DNA of 40,238 nucleotides from Prochlorococcus sp. AG-347-M23 (lineage in GTDB: Bacteria > Cyanobacteriota > Cyanobacteriia > PCC-6307 > Cyanobiaceae). Below are positions 32,723 through 40,238 of this stretch, one piece after another. Positions within the stretch are counted from its first letter, which is position 1, and every line of letters begins with the position of its first letter. Both the position numbers and the translations under genes were made by a program. The notes under the pieces are model-generated. The model did not search any database, was not told the origin of the DNA, and saw nothing but the letters and a program-made list of their open reading frames with translations. The stretch is from contig QCCU01000013.1 of assembly GCA_003278855.1 (NCBI GenBank), positions 1 through 40,238 on the forward strand, in the 5' to 3' direction.

Positions 32723-33782
32723 GTGGAAGAACCTCCTCAGGGAATACAAAGTTTTCGTGTGGTTGATCCACAGAAGACATCCATGCTCGCATACCTTCGT
32801 TCAAAAGTATATTTTTTGTATAGAAAGTTTCAAATTCTGGATCTTCTGCTGCACGGATTTCTTGGCTTACGAAATCATAAGCTCTTAAGTTAAGTGCTAA
32901 GCCGACAATACCTATAGAAGATGTCCACATACCCATAACAGGTACAAATAGCATCAAGAAATGTAAGAAACGCTTGTTTGAGAAAGCAATACCGAAGATT
33001 TGACTCCAGAATCTATTCGCTGTAATCATTGAATAAGTTTCTTCTTCTTGAGTTGGGTCAAAAGCTCTAAATGTTGAACTTTGAACCTTACCATCTGTAT
33101 AGATACTTGTATCTTCATACAAAGTATTTTGTACTGTAGCTCCATGGATAGCGCATAGTAGAGCACCTCCAAGAATTCCAGCAACACCCATCATGTGAAA
33201 TGGATTTAAAGTAATATTGTGAAAACCTTGAATGAACAGGATGTAACGGAAGATTGCTGCAACACCAAATGAAGGTGCGAAGAACCAACTATGCTGTCCT
33301 AAAGGATAAATAAGGAAAATACTTGTGAATACTGCAATTACTGCTGAGAATGCTAAAGCGTTGTATGGTCTAATTCCAACAAGGCCAGCAATTTCAAACT
33401 GACGAAGCATAAAACCAATTAGGCCAAATACTCCATGTAATGCAACGAAGTTCCAAAGTCCACCAAGCTGTAGCCATCTTACGAAACTACCTTGGGCTTC
33501 AGGACCCCATAAAAATAGAAGACTGTGTCCCATGGCATCACCAGGGGTGCTTACAGCTGCTGTTAAAAAGTTACAACCTTCAAGGTATGAGCTTGCAACT
33601 CCGTGTGTGTACCAAGAGGTAACAAATGTTGTTCCGACAAACCAACCACCTATAGCAAGATATGCACAAGGAAGTAGTAGTAGTCCAGACCAACCAATAA
33701 ATACAAAGCGGTCACGCTTCAACCAATCATCGAGGACATCAAACCATCCTCTTTGTGGGGCGCTACCAACTGCGATCGTCAT
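32706..33782 (-). CDS. psbD: Photosystem II reaction-centre protein D2
   Basis: D2 forms the reaction-centre heterodimer with D1 and binds chlorophylls, the QA plastoquinone and the non-haem iron. The 358 residues contain the conserved membrane segments and the histidine-bearing regions [27 protein letters not shown] (quinone-site side) and [18 protein letters not shown], and end with [12 protein letters not shown]. Length is about that of other cyanobacterial D2 proteins. psbC overlaps its 3' end and carries its own ribosome-binding site inside this gene. The 182-base region upstream, shared with the divergent ycf4, holds the promoter; no strong Shine-Dalgarno sequence is visible before the start. 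Confidence 0.98.
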   Translation of the reverse strand: MTIAVGSAPQRGWFDVLDDWLKRDRFVFIGWSGLLLLPCAYLAIGGWFVGTTFVTSWYTHGVASSYLEGCNFLTAAVSTPGDAMGHSLLFLWGPEAQGSFVRWLQLGGLWNFVALHGVFGLIGFMLRQFEIAGLVGIRPYNALAFSAVIAVFTSIFLIYPLGQHSWFFAPSFGVAAIFRYILFIQGFHNITLNPFHMMGVAGILGGALLCAIHGATVQNTLYEDTSIYTDGKVQSSTFRAFDPTQEEETYSMITANRFWSQIFGIAFSNKRFLHFLMLFVPVMGMWTSSIGIVGLALNLRAYDFVSQEIRAAEDPEFETFYTKNILLNEGMRAWMSSVDQPHENFVFPEEVLPRGNAL

Positions 33783-33964
33783 GAGAAATCGTTTTTAGCT
33801 TCGGGATACGCAGTGACTGTAACAAAGATTGAGAGTAATGTGGGGAAATATTTGTATATCTGAAATGCCTTGTAAAGCTTTCCTGACTTTTTTATTAAAA
33901 ATTAGGTAAGAATACTCCCTTAGTTTGTTAAATTATCTGAATTAGGCTCTAAAAAAAGATAAAA
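33783..33964. promoter_or_regulatory. Divergent psbD/ycf4 upstream region
   Basis: This holds the psbDC promoter (minus) and the ycf4 promoter (plus). A TATACAAAT-like box on the minus strand near 33855 is a candidate psbD -10. I could not identify a specific regulator site. Confidence 0.4.
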
Positions 33965-34522
33965 ATGAATTCAGACCTCACGTCATTCGATAAAATCGAA
34001 CAAAAAATTGGTGGATCAAGAAAAATTTCAAATTATATTATTGGAGGGATGTTGACTATAGGAGGTATTGGTTTTCTTTTGGCCTCAATATCTAGCTACA
34101 CAGGAAGGGATTTATTACCTTTAGGAAATCCTTCAACTTTGTTGTTTATCCCTCAAGGAATAATAATGGGAGCATACGGAGTAATAGCTAATTTATTAAA
34201 TTTTTACTTGTGGTATTTGGTTTACATAAACTTTGGTTCAGGAAGTAATTATTTTGATAAATCCTCAAAATCTGTAGAAATAAAAAGAAAGGGATTATTT
34301 AAAGATGTTGAAGTTAAATTAAATTTTGATGAAATTAAATCTGTTAAGTTGGATATAAGTGAGGGATTTAATCCTAGAAGAAGAATTGCTTTAGTATTAA
34401 AAGGTAGAAAAAAACCTCTCCCTTTAAGCGGTGCAGGTGAACTAAAACCACTGCTTCAGGTTGAAGAAGAAGGAGCTCGTCTAGCTAAATTTTTAGATGT
34501 TAATTTGGAGGGCCTAAAATAA
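33965..34522 (+). CDS. ycf4: Photosystem I assembly protein Ycf4
   Basis: Ycf4 helps assemble photosystem I in the thylakoid. The 185-residue product has two closely spaced membrane segments (about 26-45 and 62-90: IIGGMLTIGGIGFLLAS, then GIIMGAYGVIANLL) and a soluble C-terminal part with strand-rich motifs (VEIKRKGLFKDVEV, ISEGFNPRRRIALVLKG and PLPLSGAGEL), all typical of Ycf4. It is divergent from psbD and overlaps no other gene. An AT-rich A-tract follows and precedes the PPIase-like gene. Confidence 0.94.
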   Translation: MNSDLTSFDKIEQKIGGSRKISNYIIGGMLTIGGIGFLLASISSYTGRDLLPLGNPSTLLFIPQGIIMGAYGVIANLLNFYLWYLVYINFGSGSNYFDKSSKSVEIKRKGLFKDVEVKLNFDEIKSVKLDISEGFNPRRRIALVLKGRKKPLPLSGAGELKPLLQVEEEGARLAKFLDVNLEGLK

Positions 34523-34563
34523 AAAAAAAATATTTTTTAAAAACATTATCTTTTATACAGGCT

Positions 34564-35175
34564 TTGTTTTTGGTTCAAGCTTGTAGTTATAAAAGTAAGA
34601 TTGATCCAAATTATTACTGCCAAAAACTTAAATTTAGTTGTATTCAGAGTAATAAAGTCGTTAACTTTAAAACTTCAAAAGGTGATTTTGCGGTAAAATT
34701 ATTTGGTAAAGATAACCCAGTAACAGTATCAAATTTTCTGGAAAACATAGAGAATAATATTTATGTAAATCAAAATTTTTATAAAATAATAAACTATCCC
34801 CAAATAACATTTATACATGGCGGCGTTAATCCAGAAAATAAATCTTATATAGAACGACAACAAAACCTGAATAAGAAAAGTCCAACAATACCTTTAGAAA
34901 TAAAATTCAAAGAAGAAGTAAAACCGAGATATAACTATCAAATAAAAAATCCTAGTGAAATAGTAAATTTAGTTAATACTTTTGAGAGTGGATCAATCGC
35001 TATGGCTAAAAGCGGTAAGGAAAAGTCTTCATCTACTGAATTTTTTTTTGTAACTACTAAGATCCCAGAACTAGATGGAAGATATTCGATTTTTGGAAAG
35101 ATTATTAAAGGATTAGACGTACTCGAAAAAATAAATAAAGAAGACTACATTAAGGCAGTCCAGATTTCTAATTAA
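34564..35175 (+). CDS. Cyclophilin-type peptidyl-prolyl isomerase-like lipoprotein, 5' end uncertain
   Basis: The frame from TTG 34564 gives 203 residues with the cyclophilin core in degenerate form: [22 protein letters not shown], then YINY-like [42 protein letters not shown] and [21 protein letters not shown]. The upstream codons in the same frame (34537-34563) encode [12 protein letters not shown] leading to VQAC, a good lipoprotein signal with the acylated cysteine. No canonical start is available there because of the A-tract after ycf4. The protein is probably anchored in the outer or inner membrane; isomerase activity cannot be assumed since several cyclophilin residues differ. It converges on ilvH with a 4-base overlap. 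Confidence 0.7.
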   Translation: MFLVQACSYKSKIDPNYYCQKLKFSCIQSNKVVNFKTSKGDFAVKLFGKDNPVTVSNFLENIENNIYVNQNFYKIINYPQITFIHGGVNPENKSYIERQQNLNKKSPTIPLEIKFKEEVKPRYNYQIKNPSEIVNLVNTFESGSIAMAKSGKEKSSSTEFFFVTTKIPELDGRYSIFGKIIKGLDVLEKINKEDYIKAVQISN

Positions 35176-35696
35176 ATTTCTAGAGAATATTTATTTATTT
35201 TCAACATTTCTGTATTTACTCCTGATGAGCGTTTAAGAGCTACCTTACCAGTCCTCGCTATTTCAAGGATGCCGTATGGCTCGAGTAATTTCTCTAGAGC
35301 AACTAACTTCCCAGGATCTCCAACTACCTCGAGAGTTAAGGCCATATCAGATACATCAACAACTTTTGCACGGAAGATCTGCACTATATCAAGGATATTA
35401 CTCCTAGTATCTTCTTTCGATGAAACTTTTAGTAACATCAATTCCCTTTCAACAGCTGCGAGATTAGTAAAATCTACGACTCCCAGAACATTAAATAACT
35501 TATTAAGTTGCTTAGTCATTTGTTGAAGAGTTTCATCATCACCCTCTACTACCATTGTTAACCTTGAAATACCTTTAGATTCTGCAGGTCCTACTGCAAG
35601 GCTATCTATGTTGAATCCCCTTCTAGCGAAGAGACCTGAGATTCTACTCAAAGCTCCAGATTCATCTTCTACAAGAACTGATAATGTATGTTTCAT
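35172..35696 (-). CDS. ilvH: Acetolactate synthase small (regulatory) subunit
   Basis: This subunit makes acetolactate synthase responsive to valine feedback in branched-chain amino-acid synthesis. The 174-residue product has the N-terminal ACT domain ([34 protein letters not shown]) in residues 3-37 and about 70, followed by the C-terminal regulatory domain ([31 protein letters not shown] and beyond). The ILVH family pattern is unambiguous. The catalytic large subunit is not adjacent. It overlaps the PPIase-like gene tail to tail and is 3 bases from the alpha/beta hydrolase gene on the same strand. Confidence 0.96.
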   Translation of the reverse strand: MKHTLSVLVEDESGALSRISGLFARRGFNIDSLAVGPAESKGISRLTMVVEGDDETLQQMTKQLNKLFNVLGVVDFTNLAAVERELMLLKVSSKEDTRSNILDIVQIFRAKVVDVSDMALTLEVVGDPGKLVALEKLLEPYGILEIARTGKVALKRSSGVNTEMLKINKYSLEI

Positions 35697-35699
35697 ATT

Positions 35700-36641
35700 T
35701 TAAAAGGTTTTTAAATCTCTAATCCATTCATAAGAAACTCTATTGAATACTGAAGGGTCTTCATCATGGATACAATGCCCTGAATTGGATATTATTTTTA
35801 ATTTTACCCATCTATGGAAATTTGCAATCTTTTTACCAACAAACAAAGGTATGAAATTATCATTTTCGCCCCAAATTAATAAAAAAGGAACTTTTTTTGA
35901 GGCGCTAAGTTTTCTCAAAAGGTAAGAAGCTTTAAATTTTTCATCTCTAGAAGACATTCCAATACACATTGCTCTTAATGATCTAGCTGAAGTTCTCCTT
36001 AAAACTGGTTTTGTTACCAAATCTATTAGTTCGCGATCAATATTATCTTTTTTAAAATAGGCAGAATTTAGTCCCAGTTTAATAACACCTAATTTAGTTA
36101 TTAAAAATAAAATAATCTCCAAAGGGAAAAACAAAAAAAATATCGTTGTGAATCTATCTTGAAATTTCTTAAATGATGATTTTTTTGTTATGGACTTTTT
36201 ATTTTCTTGAATTTGATCTGGCAAAGGCGATGCAATAACTGTTGCAATCTGATCCTCTAATGAAACAGCACATGTTAAAGCAACTAGTGATCCAAGGGAA
36301 TTGCCAATAAGAATTACTTTCCCAGAATTCTTTGGTCTTATTACCTGTGCAATAAAGTCTTTCACTTGATCACACCAAATCTCATTATTTAATTTTCCGA
36401 TTTGTCTAATCCCAGGTTGATCTGAATCCCCAAATCCTATTAAATCCAAAGAATAAGAGGCAAAATTCTTTTTCGCAAAATACTCTAAATTGTTTCTCCA
36501 ATGTTTTCGACTTGCTCCAAATCCATGGAGAAAGATAATTGGAATCTCATTTTCTTCGCCTGTAACACTCCAACAAATTTTAAAACCATTCCAATTCCAG
36601 TAATTAGGAATGTTTATATTTTTTTTAAAATTATTATCCAT
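35700..36641 (-). CDS. Alpha/beta-hydrolase-fold protein
   Basis: I place the start at the ATG at 36641; a TTG three codons upstream is unneeded. The 313-residue product has an intact catalytic triad: Ser115 in the elbow GNSLG, Asp261 in WGENDNFIP and His289 in SGHCIHDE. The oxyanion-side HGFGASRKHWR is near 39-49 and a hydrophobic cap insert near 165-190 could sit on a membrane. The family covers esterases, lipases and haloperoxidase-like enzymes; in cyanobacteria some act on pigment or lipid esters. The substrate is unknown. It is 3 bases from ilvH. Confidence 0.88.
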   Translation of the reverse strand: MDNNFKKNINIPNYWNWNGFKICWSVTGEENEIPIIFLHGFGASRKHWRNNLEYFAKKNFASYSLDLIGFGDSDQPGIRQIGKLNNEIWCDQVKDFIAQVIRPKNSGKVILIGNSLGSLVALTCAVSLEDQIATVIASPLPDQIQENKKSITKKSSFKKFQDRFTTIFFLFFPLEIILFLITKLGVIKLGLNSAYFKKDNIDRELIDLVTKPVLRRTSARSLRAMCIGMSSRDEKFKASYLLRKLSASKKVPFLLIWGENDNFIPLFVGKKIANFHRWVKLKIISNSGHCIHDEDPSVFNRVSYEWIRDLKTF

Positions 36642-36735
36642 ATATTCCAAAAATTTTCAAGATATTTGAATTATCTACATTTTTAACAAATAAATGTATT
36701 TTGAATGTAAATTATAGTAATCATTCAATTTTACT

Positions 36736-36834
36736 ATGGCTAAAGAAATTTTTAGTATTGCAGCAGTTTTTTGGATACTGATACCAATAGGATTAGTTGG
36801 TGGTGCTTTGTTATTAAAGTTTCAGGGAGACTGA
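36736..36834 (+). CDS. petM: Cytochrome b6f complex subunit PetM
   Basis: A 32-codon frame from ATG 36736 to TGA 36832-36834 gives [13 protein letters not shown] followed by [19 protein letters not shown], a single membrane helix with the typical PetM ends. PetM is subunit VII of the cytochrome b6f complex, where it packs around the hydrophobic core. Length and sequence match the family. It is divergent from the hydrolase gene and precedes ycf39 by 57 bases. Confidence 0.93.
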
Positions 36835-36891
36835 TTCTCACGGATACATCACAATTTGAGTTATGGTCTTAAAGTTAAGTAAATCTTAAGT

Positions 36892-37854
36892 ATGAAGATT
36901 CTTTTAGTAGGAGCAACAGGGACACTTGGTAGACAAATAGCAAAGCAAGCTATAGAAGAGGGACATGAAGTAAGATGCTTTGTAAGAAATCCAAGAAAAG
37001 CTTCCTTTCTACAAGAATGGGGTTGTGAGCTAACAAAAGGTAATTTATTAAATTCTTCTGATATCGAATATGCATTGCAAGATATTGAAGTAGTTATTGA
37101 TGCAGCGACTAGTAGGCCAGATGATCCTAGAAGTATTTATGAAATTGATTGGGATGGAAAACTTAACTTATTCAATGCTTGCGAATCTTTAAACGTAAAA
37201 AGGGTAATATTCCTTTCTATCCTTCTAACAGAAAAGTTTAGAAATGTTCCTTTAATGGACATTAAATTTTGCACTGAAAAACTTCTTGAAAAATCTGATT
37301 TAGACTATACAATCTTCAAATGTGCAGCTTTTATGCAAGGAGTTATTGGTCAATTCGCAATCCCAATCTTGGATAGTCAAGCAGTGTGGATGAGTGGGAC
37401 TCCAACTAAAATTGCTTATATGAATACGCAAGATATGGCGAAAGTTGTTGTAGCAGCAGTAAATAATCCAAAAACTCACAGAACATCATTGCCACTAGTA
37501 GGTCCCAAAGCATGGGATTCAAATGAAGTTATATCTTTATGTGAAAAATTTAGTGAAAAAAAAGCGAAAATTTTTAGAGTTTCCCCTTTCCTTATTAGTG
37601 TCACTCAAAAAGTAGTTTCCTTTTTCCAAGATTCTCTTAATGTTGCTGAGCGATTGGCTTTTGCTGAAGTAACTAGTAGTGGTGAATCATTAGATGCTGA
37701 CATGAGCAAAACTTACGAAATATTGGAAGTTAAAAAAGAAGATATGACCTCACTAGAGAGTTATATAAAGGAGTATTATCAACAAATACTTAAAAGATTA
37801 AGGGAAATGGAAGCAGATCTTAATATTGAAGAAAAAAAGAGATTACCTTTTTAA
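36892..37854 (+). CDS. ycf39: Ycf39-type NAD(P)-binding protein (atypical SDR)
   Basis: The 320-residue protein begins with the Rossmann motif VGATGTLGRQIAKQA (residues 6-20, GxxGxxG) and follows the NmrA/Ycf39 pattern (RCFVRNPRKASFLQEWG, ANLLNSSDIEYAL-like region, DAATSRPDD, KRVIFLSILL). It lacks the catalytic YxxxK of classic SDRs. In Synechocystis, Ycf39 works with Hlips and chlorophyll synthase in early photosystem II assembly, delivering chlorophyll to D1. The C-terminal half extends to about residue 310 with a helical region rich in K/E. It follows petM. Confidence 0.92.
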   Translation: MKILLVGATGTLGRQIAKQAIEEGHEVRCFVRNPRKASFLQEWGCELTKGNLLNSSDIEYALQDIEVVIDAATSRPDDPRSIYEIDWDGKLNLFNACESLNVKRVIFLSILLTEKFRNVPLMDIKFCTEKLLEKSDLDYTIFKCAAFMQGVIGQFAIPILDSQAVWMSGTPTKIAYMNTQDMAKVVVAAVNNPKTHRTSLPLVGPKAWDSNEVISLCEKFSEKKAKIFRVSPFLISVTQKVVSFFQDSLNVAERLAFAEVTSSGESLDADMSKTYEILEVKKEDMTSLESYIKEYYQQILKRLREMEADLNIEEKKRLPF

Positions 37855-37910
37855 TATTGCAATTTTAGAATCAGATAGTATATTTGTACTATATTGAATA
37901 TTATTGACCT

Positions 37911-38123
37911 ATGTCTGTTTCTAAATCTAAAAACCTTGAACGAAAACTAGATAATTTTGCAAAAGAAGCAAAAAATGAATTGAATAATGTTTGCGGATCT
38001 TCATTATGGGAAAGCCTTGGGTTTGTTTTTTTTGATCAATTAGAAGATTCTGAAAAAATTGCGAAAGCAAATTTTTACTATGGACAACTTCAAATAATTA
38101 ATGAAATTAAATTTTCAATTTGA
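37911..38123 (+). CDS. Small hypothetical protein (70 aa)
   Basis: Not recognised as a known family. The 70-residue product is soluble: a lysine-rich helix (SKNLERKLDNFAKEAKNEL) followed by CGSSLWESLGFVFFDQLEDSEKIAKANFYYGQLQ. The aromatic-rich second half and the usual codon pattern support a true gene. A TATATT-like promoter sequence lies just upstream at about 37880-37890. It is between ycf39 and infA on the same strand. Confidence 0.55.
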   Translation: MSVSKSKNLERKLDNFAKEAKNELNNVCGSSLWESLGFVFFDQLEDSEKIAKANFYYGQLQIINEIKFSI

Positions 38124-38215
38124 ATTGAATTGCATATTTTTACGCATGTAATTTTTTTAAAATCAATTTTGGCCAATCTTTTTCTGATAATATGTACTTA
38201 GTAAAAGATTAATTA

Positions 38216-38482
38216 ATGATTGAAACTTCAGGTGTAATAGAAAAAGAGCAGGGGAATGGATTTTATTTGGTTACCTTAGAACAACCTGAAGGACATCAAT
38301 GTTTATGTAGAGCTGCAGGTAAATTGACTAAATTTAGAATTAAATTATTAGCTGGAGACAAAGTTTTAGTTGAGATAAGTCCTTATGATCTTTCTAGAGG
38401 GAGGATAACTTATAGAGAGAGGAATGCAGGCAATGCTAAACCTACTACTAACAAAAATAATCCCAAAAGAAATAATAAATAA
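38216..38482 (+). CDS. infA: Translation initiation factor IF-1-like protein
   Basis: The 88-residue product starts MIETSGVIEKEQGN and contains the S1-fold segments VTLEQPEGHQCLCRAAGKLTKFRIKLLAGDKVLVEISPYDLSRGRITYR, with the IF-1 hallmark ISPYDLSRGRI. IF-1 binds the ribosomal A site during initiation. This version is divergent (CLCRAAGK replaces the usual CHISGKMR) and has a basic, asparagine-rich tail, longer than the usual 71-73 residues. (Motifs are quoted in parts: VTLEQPEGHQ, CLCRAAGK, ISPYDLSRGRI.) A second, canonical IF-1 may exist elsewhere in the genome; the role of this divergent form is uncertain. Confidence 0.8.
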   Translation: MIETSGVIEKEQGNGFYLVTLEQPEGHQCLCRAAGKLTKFRIKLLAGDKVLVEISPYDLSRGRITYRERNAGNAKPTTNKNNPKRNNK

Positions 38483-38491
38483 AAAGTTACT

Positions 38492-39868
38492 TTAGATAAT
38501 ATTTTTTATCTCTTCTTTAAACTCACTTCTTTGTTTAACACCTTGCCATTGTTTTTTTAATAATTTTTCTTTAAAAAGTTGAACTGTTGGTGTGCCATTA
38601 ATACCAGCTTGTTTTGCAATATCTTGATCTTTATCAATATCTATTTCCACGCCAAGAACTGCACCATCAAGTTCTTTAATTACCCTTTTTAACTGCGGTT
38701 TTAAAACATGACATGGGCCGCAACTTGGAGAACTAAAAATTACTAAGATAGGTTTTTTACTCTCGTGATAAAGTTTCCTTAATGCATAACTGCCTTTTTG
38801 CCATTCAGAATTTGAATCGAAAGTATCTTCATTAACTTCTTCTTCATTAAAATCTGATGAATTAGGTTTTTTTTCTGGTTCTGGTGTTTCTCTGACTATA
38901 GTTTTTGCTAAGTTTTTCTCGGCTAGCCACCTTTCGGAAGCTAATGCTGCCATGCACCCAGTTCCTGCAGCGGTAACTCCTTGTCTCCACTCAGAATCGA
39001 CAACGTCCCCTGCTGCGAAGATGCCTTCAATAGATGTTTCTGGCCTTCCTGATTTGCAAGCAATATATCCTTTATTATCTAAATCAATTTTGTTGCCTAA
39101 GAACTTCGTATTTGGTGTGTGCCCTATCGCGTAAAAAAGACCTTTTATATTGATTTCCCCTTTACCTTCTAGAGAGTGAATAGTTTCTATTTTCTCAAGC
39201 CATTCAGAGCCATCCGCTTTATTAACTTTTGTGTTCCAATGAATTTCTATCTTTGGATTAGCTTTTACTCTATCTACCATTGCTGCACTAGCCCTTAATT
39301 TTTCTGATCTAACAATCAAATGCACTTTGCTTCCATACTTTGTGAGATATGCTGCTTCTTCACATGCAGAGTCGCCCCCTCCAATAACAGCTAATTCTTC
39401 TCCTCTAAATTGTGGGGTTGCGCCATCACATATTGCACAAGCACTTATTCCTTTACTCCAGAATTTATCTTCATTTATAACTCCTAATCTATTTGCACTT
39501 GCTCCAGTTGCAATAATAATTGAGTTAGATTTTATAGTTCCTTCTAAAGTTTTTAATTCAAAGGGATGTGAATCAGTATTTATTGAGACAACATCACTTT
39601 CGTATAAATTGGTACCCCATCTTTCGGCTTGAGCTTTCATTAGATCCATTAATTCAGGACCAAGTACACCATCTGGAAAACCTGGATAATTCTCAACAAA
39701 TGTTGTAGTCATTAATTGGCCACCAGGAATTCCACCAGAATTAAATCCTGTAACGAGCAATGGTTGAAGATTTGCTCTTGCTGCATAAATTGCAGCAGTA
39801 TATCCAGCAGGACCTGAACCAATAATTACAACATTTTCTACATTTGAAGTGTTCTCTTTATTCTCCAT
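38492..39868 (-). CDS. ntrC-type trxB: NADPH-dependent thioredoxin reductase C (TrxR-Trx fusion)
   Basis: This bifunctional enzyme carries electrons from NADPH through FAD and a redox disulfide to its own thioredoxin domain, typically reducing 2-Cys peroxiredoxins. The 458 residues have a reductase domain with the FAD motif IGSGPAGYTA (16-25), the redox-active CAIC at 144-147 and the NADPH motif IGGGDSA (162-168). An acidic linker (338-356) follows, and the thioredoxin domain carries the CGPC active site at 383-386. It is the cyanobacterial/chloroplast NTRC type. It converges with infA, with 9 bases between. Confidence 0.96.
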   Translation of the reverse strand: MENKENTSNVENVVIIGSGPAGYTAAIYAARANLQPLLVTGFNSGGIPGGQLMTTTFVENYPGFPDGVLGPELMDLMKAQAERWGTNLYESDVVSINTDSHPFELKTLEGTIKSNSIIIATGASANRLGVINEDKFWSKGISACAICDGATPQFRGEELAVIGGGDSACEEAAYLTKYGSKVHLIVRSEKLRASAAMVDRVKANPKIEIHWNTKVNKADGSEWLEKIETIHSLEGKGEINIKGLFYAIGHTPNTKFLGNKIDLDNKGYIACKSGRPETSIEGIFAAGDVVDSEWRQGVTAAGTGCMAALASERWLAEKNLAKTIVRETPEPEKKPNSSDFNEEEVNEDTFDSNSEWQKGSYALRKLYHESKKPILVIFSSPSCGPCHVLKPQLKRVIKELDGAVLGVEIDIDKDQDIAKQAGINGTPTVQLFKEKLLKKQWQGVKQRSEFKEEIKNII

Positions 39869-39947
39869 TTATTTGCTAATTTCACTATTTATAATAATAA
39901 ACTAACCCAAATAATGTAGGGCGGATTTCACTCGATAGATTTATTAC

Positions 39948-40172
39948 TCAATCGTTGACTTTTTGATCTAATAACTTTTTTAATTCCTTTGGGAAGTTTA
40001 AAACAGAATCTTTTAAATTTTCGTTCTTTTCTCCAATATGTAATATCCACTCTCTAAATTCTTCTGCGATTGCATAACTGTCTTCATACCTTTCTAAAGT
40101 GTCCATTGCAGAAATTCTATTGGTTGCCCAACATGTCGCTATGTCGATCCTTTTTCTATTGAAATTGTCCAT
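39948..40172 (-). CDS. Small hypothetical protein (74 aa)
   Basis: The product starts MDNFNRKRIDIATCW, has SAMDTLERYEDSYAIAEEF and REWILHIGEKNENL, and ends PKELKKLLDQKVND. It is soluble and helical, with one cysteine. I do not recognise the family. It lies upstream of the NTRC gene on the same strand with an 80-base gap, and the right edge of the window follows 66 bases later. Confidence 0.6.
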   Translation of the reverse strand: MDNFNRKRIDIATCWATNRISAMDTLERYEDSYAIAEEFREWILHIGEKNENLKDSVLNFPKELKKLLDQKVND

Positions 40173-40238
40173 TCAAAGATTTAAGTTGTCTATAGATAAA
40201 CACACCAGAGAGCTTATAAATTGTCTAATAAGTTACAA

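Noticed and set aside
39327..39632. Plus-strand 101-codon frame opposite the NTRC gene
   Set aside because: It is a shadow of the strongly conserved reductase coding sequence on the minus strand.
1..40238. CRISPR arrays, insertion sequences, prophage or defence islands
   Set aside because: No regularly spaced repeats, transposase, integrase, capsid or restriction genes were seen. The genes are mostly core cyanobacterial functions.

Overview
The window looks like a contig from a marine picocyanobacterium, almost certainly Prochlorococcus and probably a high-light-adapted, AT-rich lineage. The evidence is the strongly AT-biased coding sequence, a Pcb-type chlorophyll antenna gene, the overlapping psbD-psbC pair, ycf4, ycf39, ycf46 and petM, an NTRC thioredoxin reductase fusion, a Yfr2-type small RNA and very tight gene packing. 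No phage, transposon or CRISPR module is present. Clade assignment is inference from gene content and base composition.

Layout. 1-2.7 kb: the 3' end of rpsN, then pnp, then an inverted junction that joins the 5' half of rpsN to the 3' end of cysQ on the minus strand (probably an assembly or amplification chimera). 2.7-10.8 kb, minus strand: rseP, serS, ycf46, yidC, a PH-domain protein, rnpA, rpmH, a DUF2808 protein, aroH and sppA, i.e. membrane-protein biogenesis and quality control plus translation. 10.8-14.7 kb, plus strand: a DMT transporter, a GT4 glycosyltransferase and an ArnT-like membrane glycosyltransferase, a small envelope-glycan block. 14.7-17.3 kb, minus strand: a small DUF protein, an AEC permease, a small hypothetical, a SemiSWEET and a peroxiredoxin-like protein. 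17.4-19.9 kb, plus strand: flavodoxin isiB followed by a pcb antenna gene and a DUF3386 gene. 19.9-22.0 kb: small conserved genes, a methyltransferase, a MIF-like tautomerase and DUF1824. 22.1-26.7 kb: glyQ, an outer-membrane porin, a small secreted protein, a PiuC-type dioxygenase and the iron-binding protein FutA. 26.7-28.8 kb: tRNA-Ser(CGA), a small peptide gene with a structured leader, a rhomboid protease, a frameshifted DUF4177-like gene and a Yfr2-type sRNA. 28.8-31.3 kb: a small 2Fe-2S protein, cobQ and maf. 31.3-35.2 kb: psbC/psbD, ycf4 and a PPIase-like lipoprotein. 35.2-40.2 kb: ilvH, an alpha/beta hydrolase, petM, ycf39, infA, NTRC and small hypotheticals.

Two themes stand out. 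The first is iron economy: flavodoxin (replaces ferredoxin) with an adjacent Pcb antenna, FutA (ferric iron capture) divergent from a PiuC-type dioxygenase, and a porin lie within about 9 kb. The second is small-RNA control of the outer membrane: the porin ribosome-binding region carries a perfect GTGTGAGG complement to the conserved core of the Yfr1 sRNA, and a Yfr2-type sRNA gene lies about 5 kb downstream.

Three loci lack an intact 5' end or reading frame (the AEC permease, the PPIase lipoprotein and the DUF4177-like gene). With the rpsN/cysQ chimera, they raise the question of sequence or assembly quality against real gene decay. I found no wholly new multi-gene system. The best leads are the RNA-level features and the small uncharacterised peptides.
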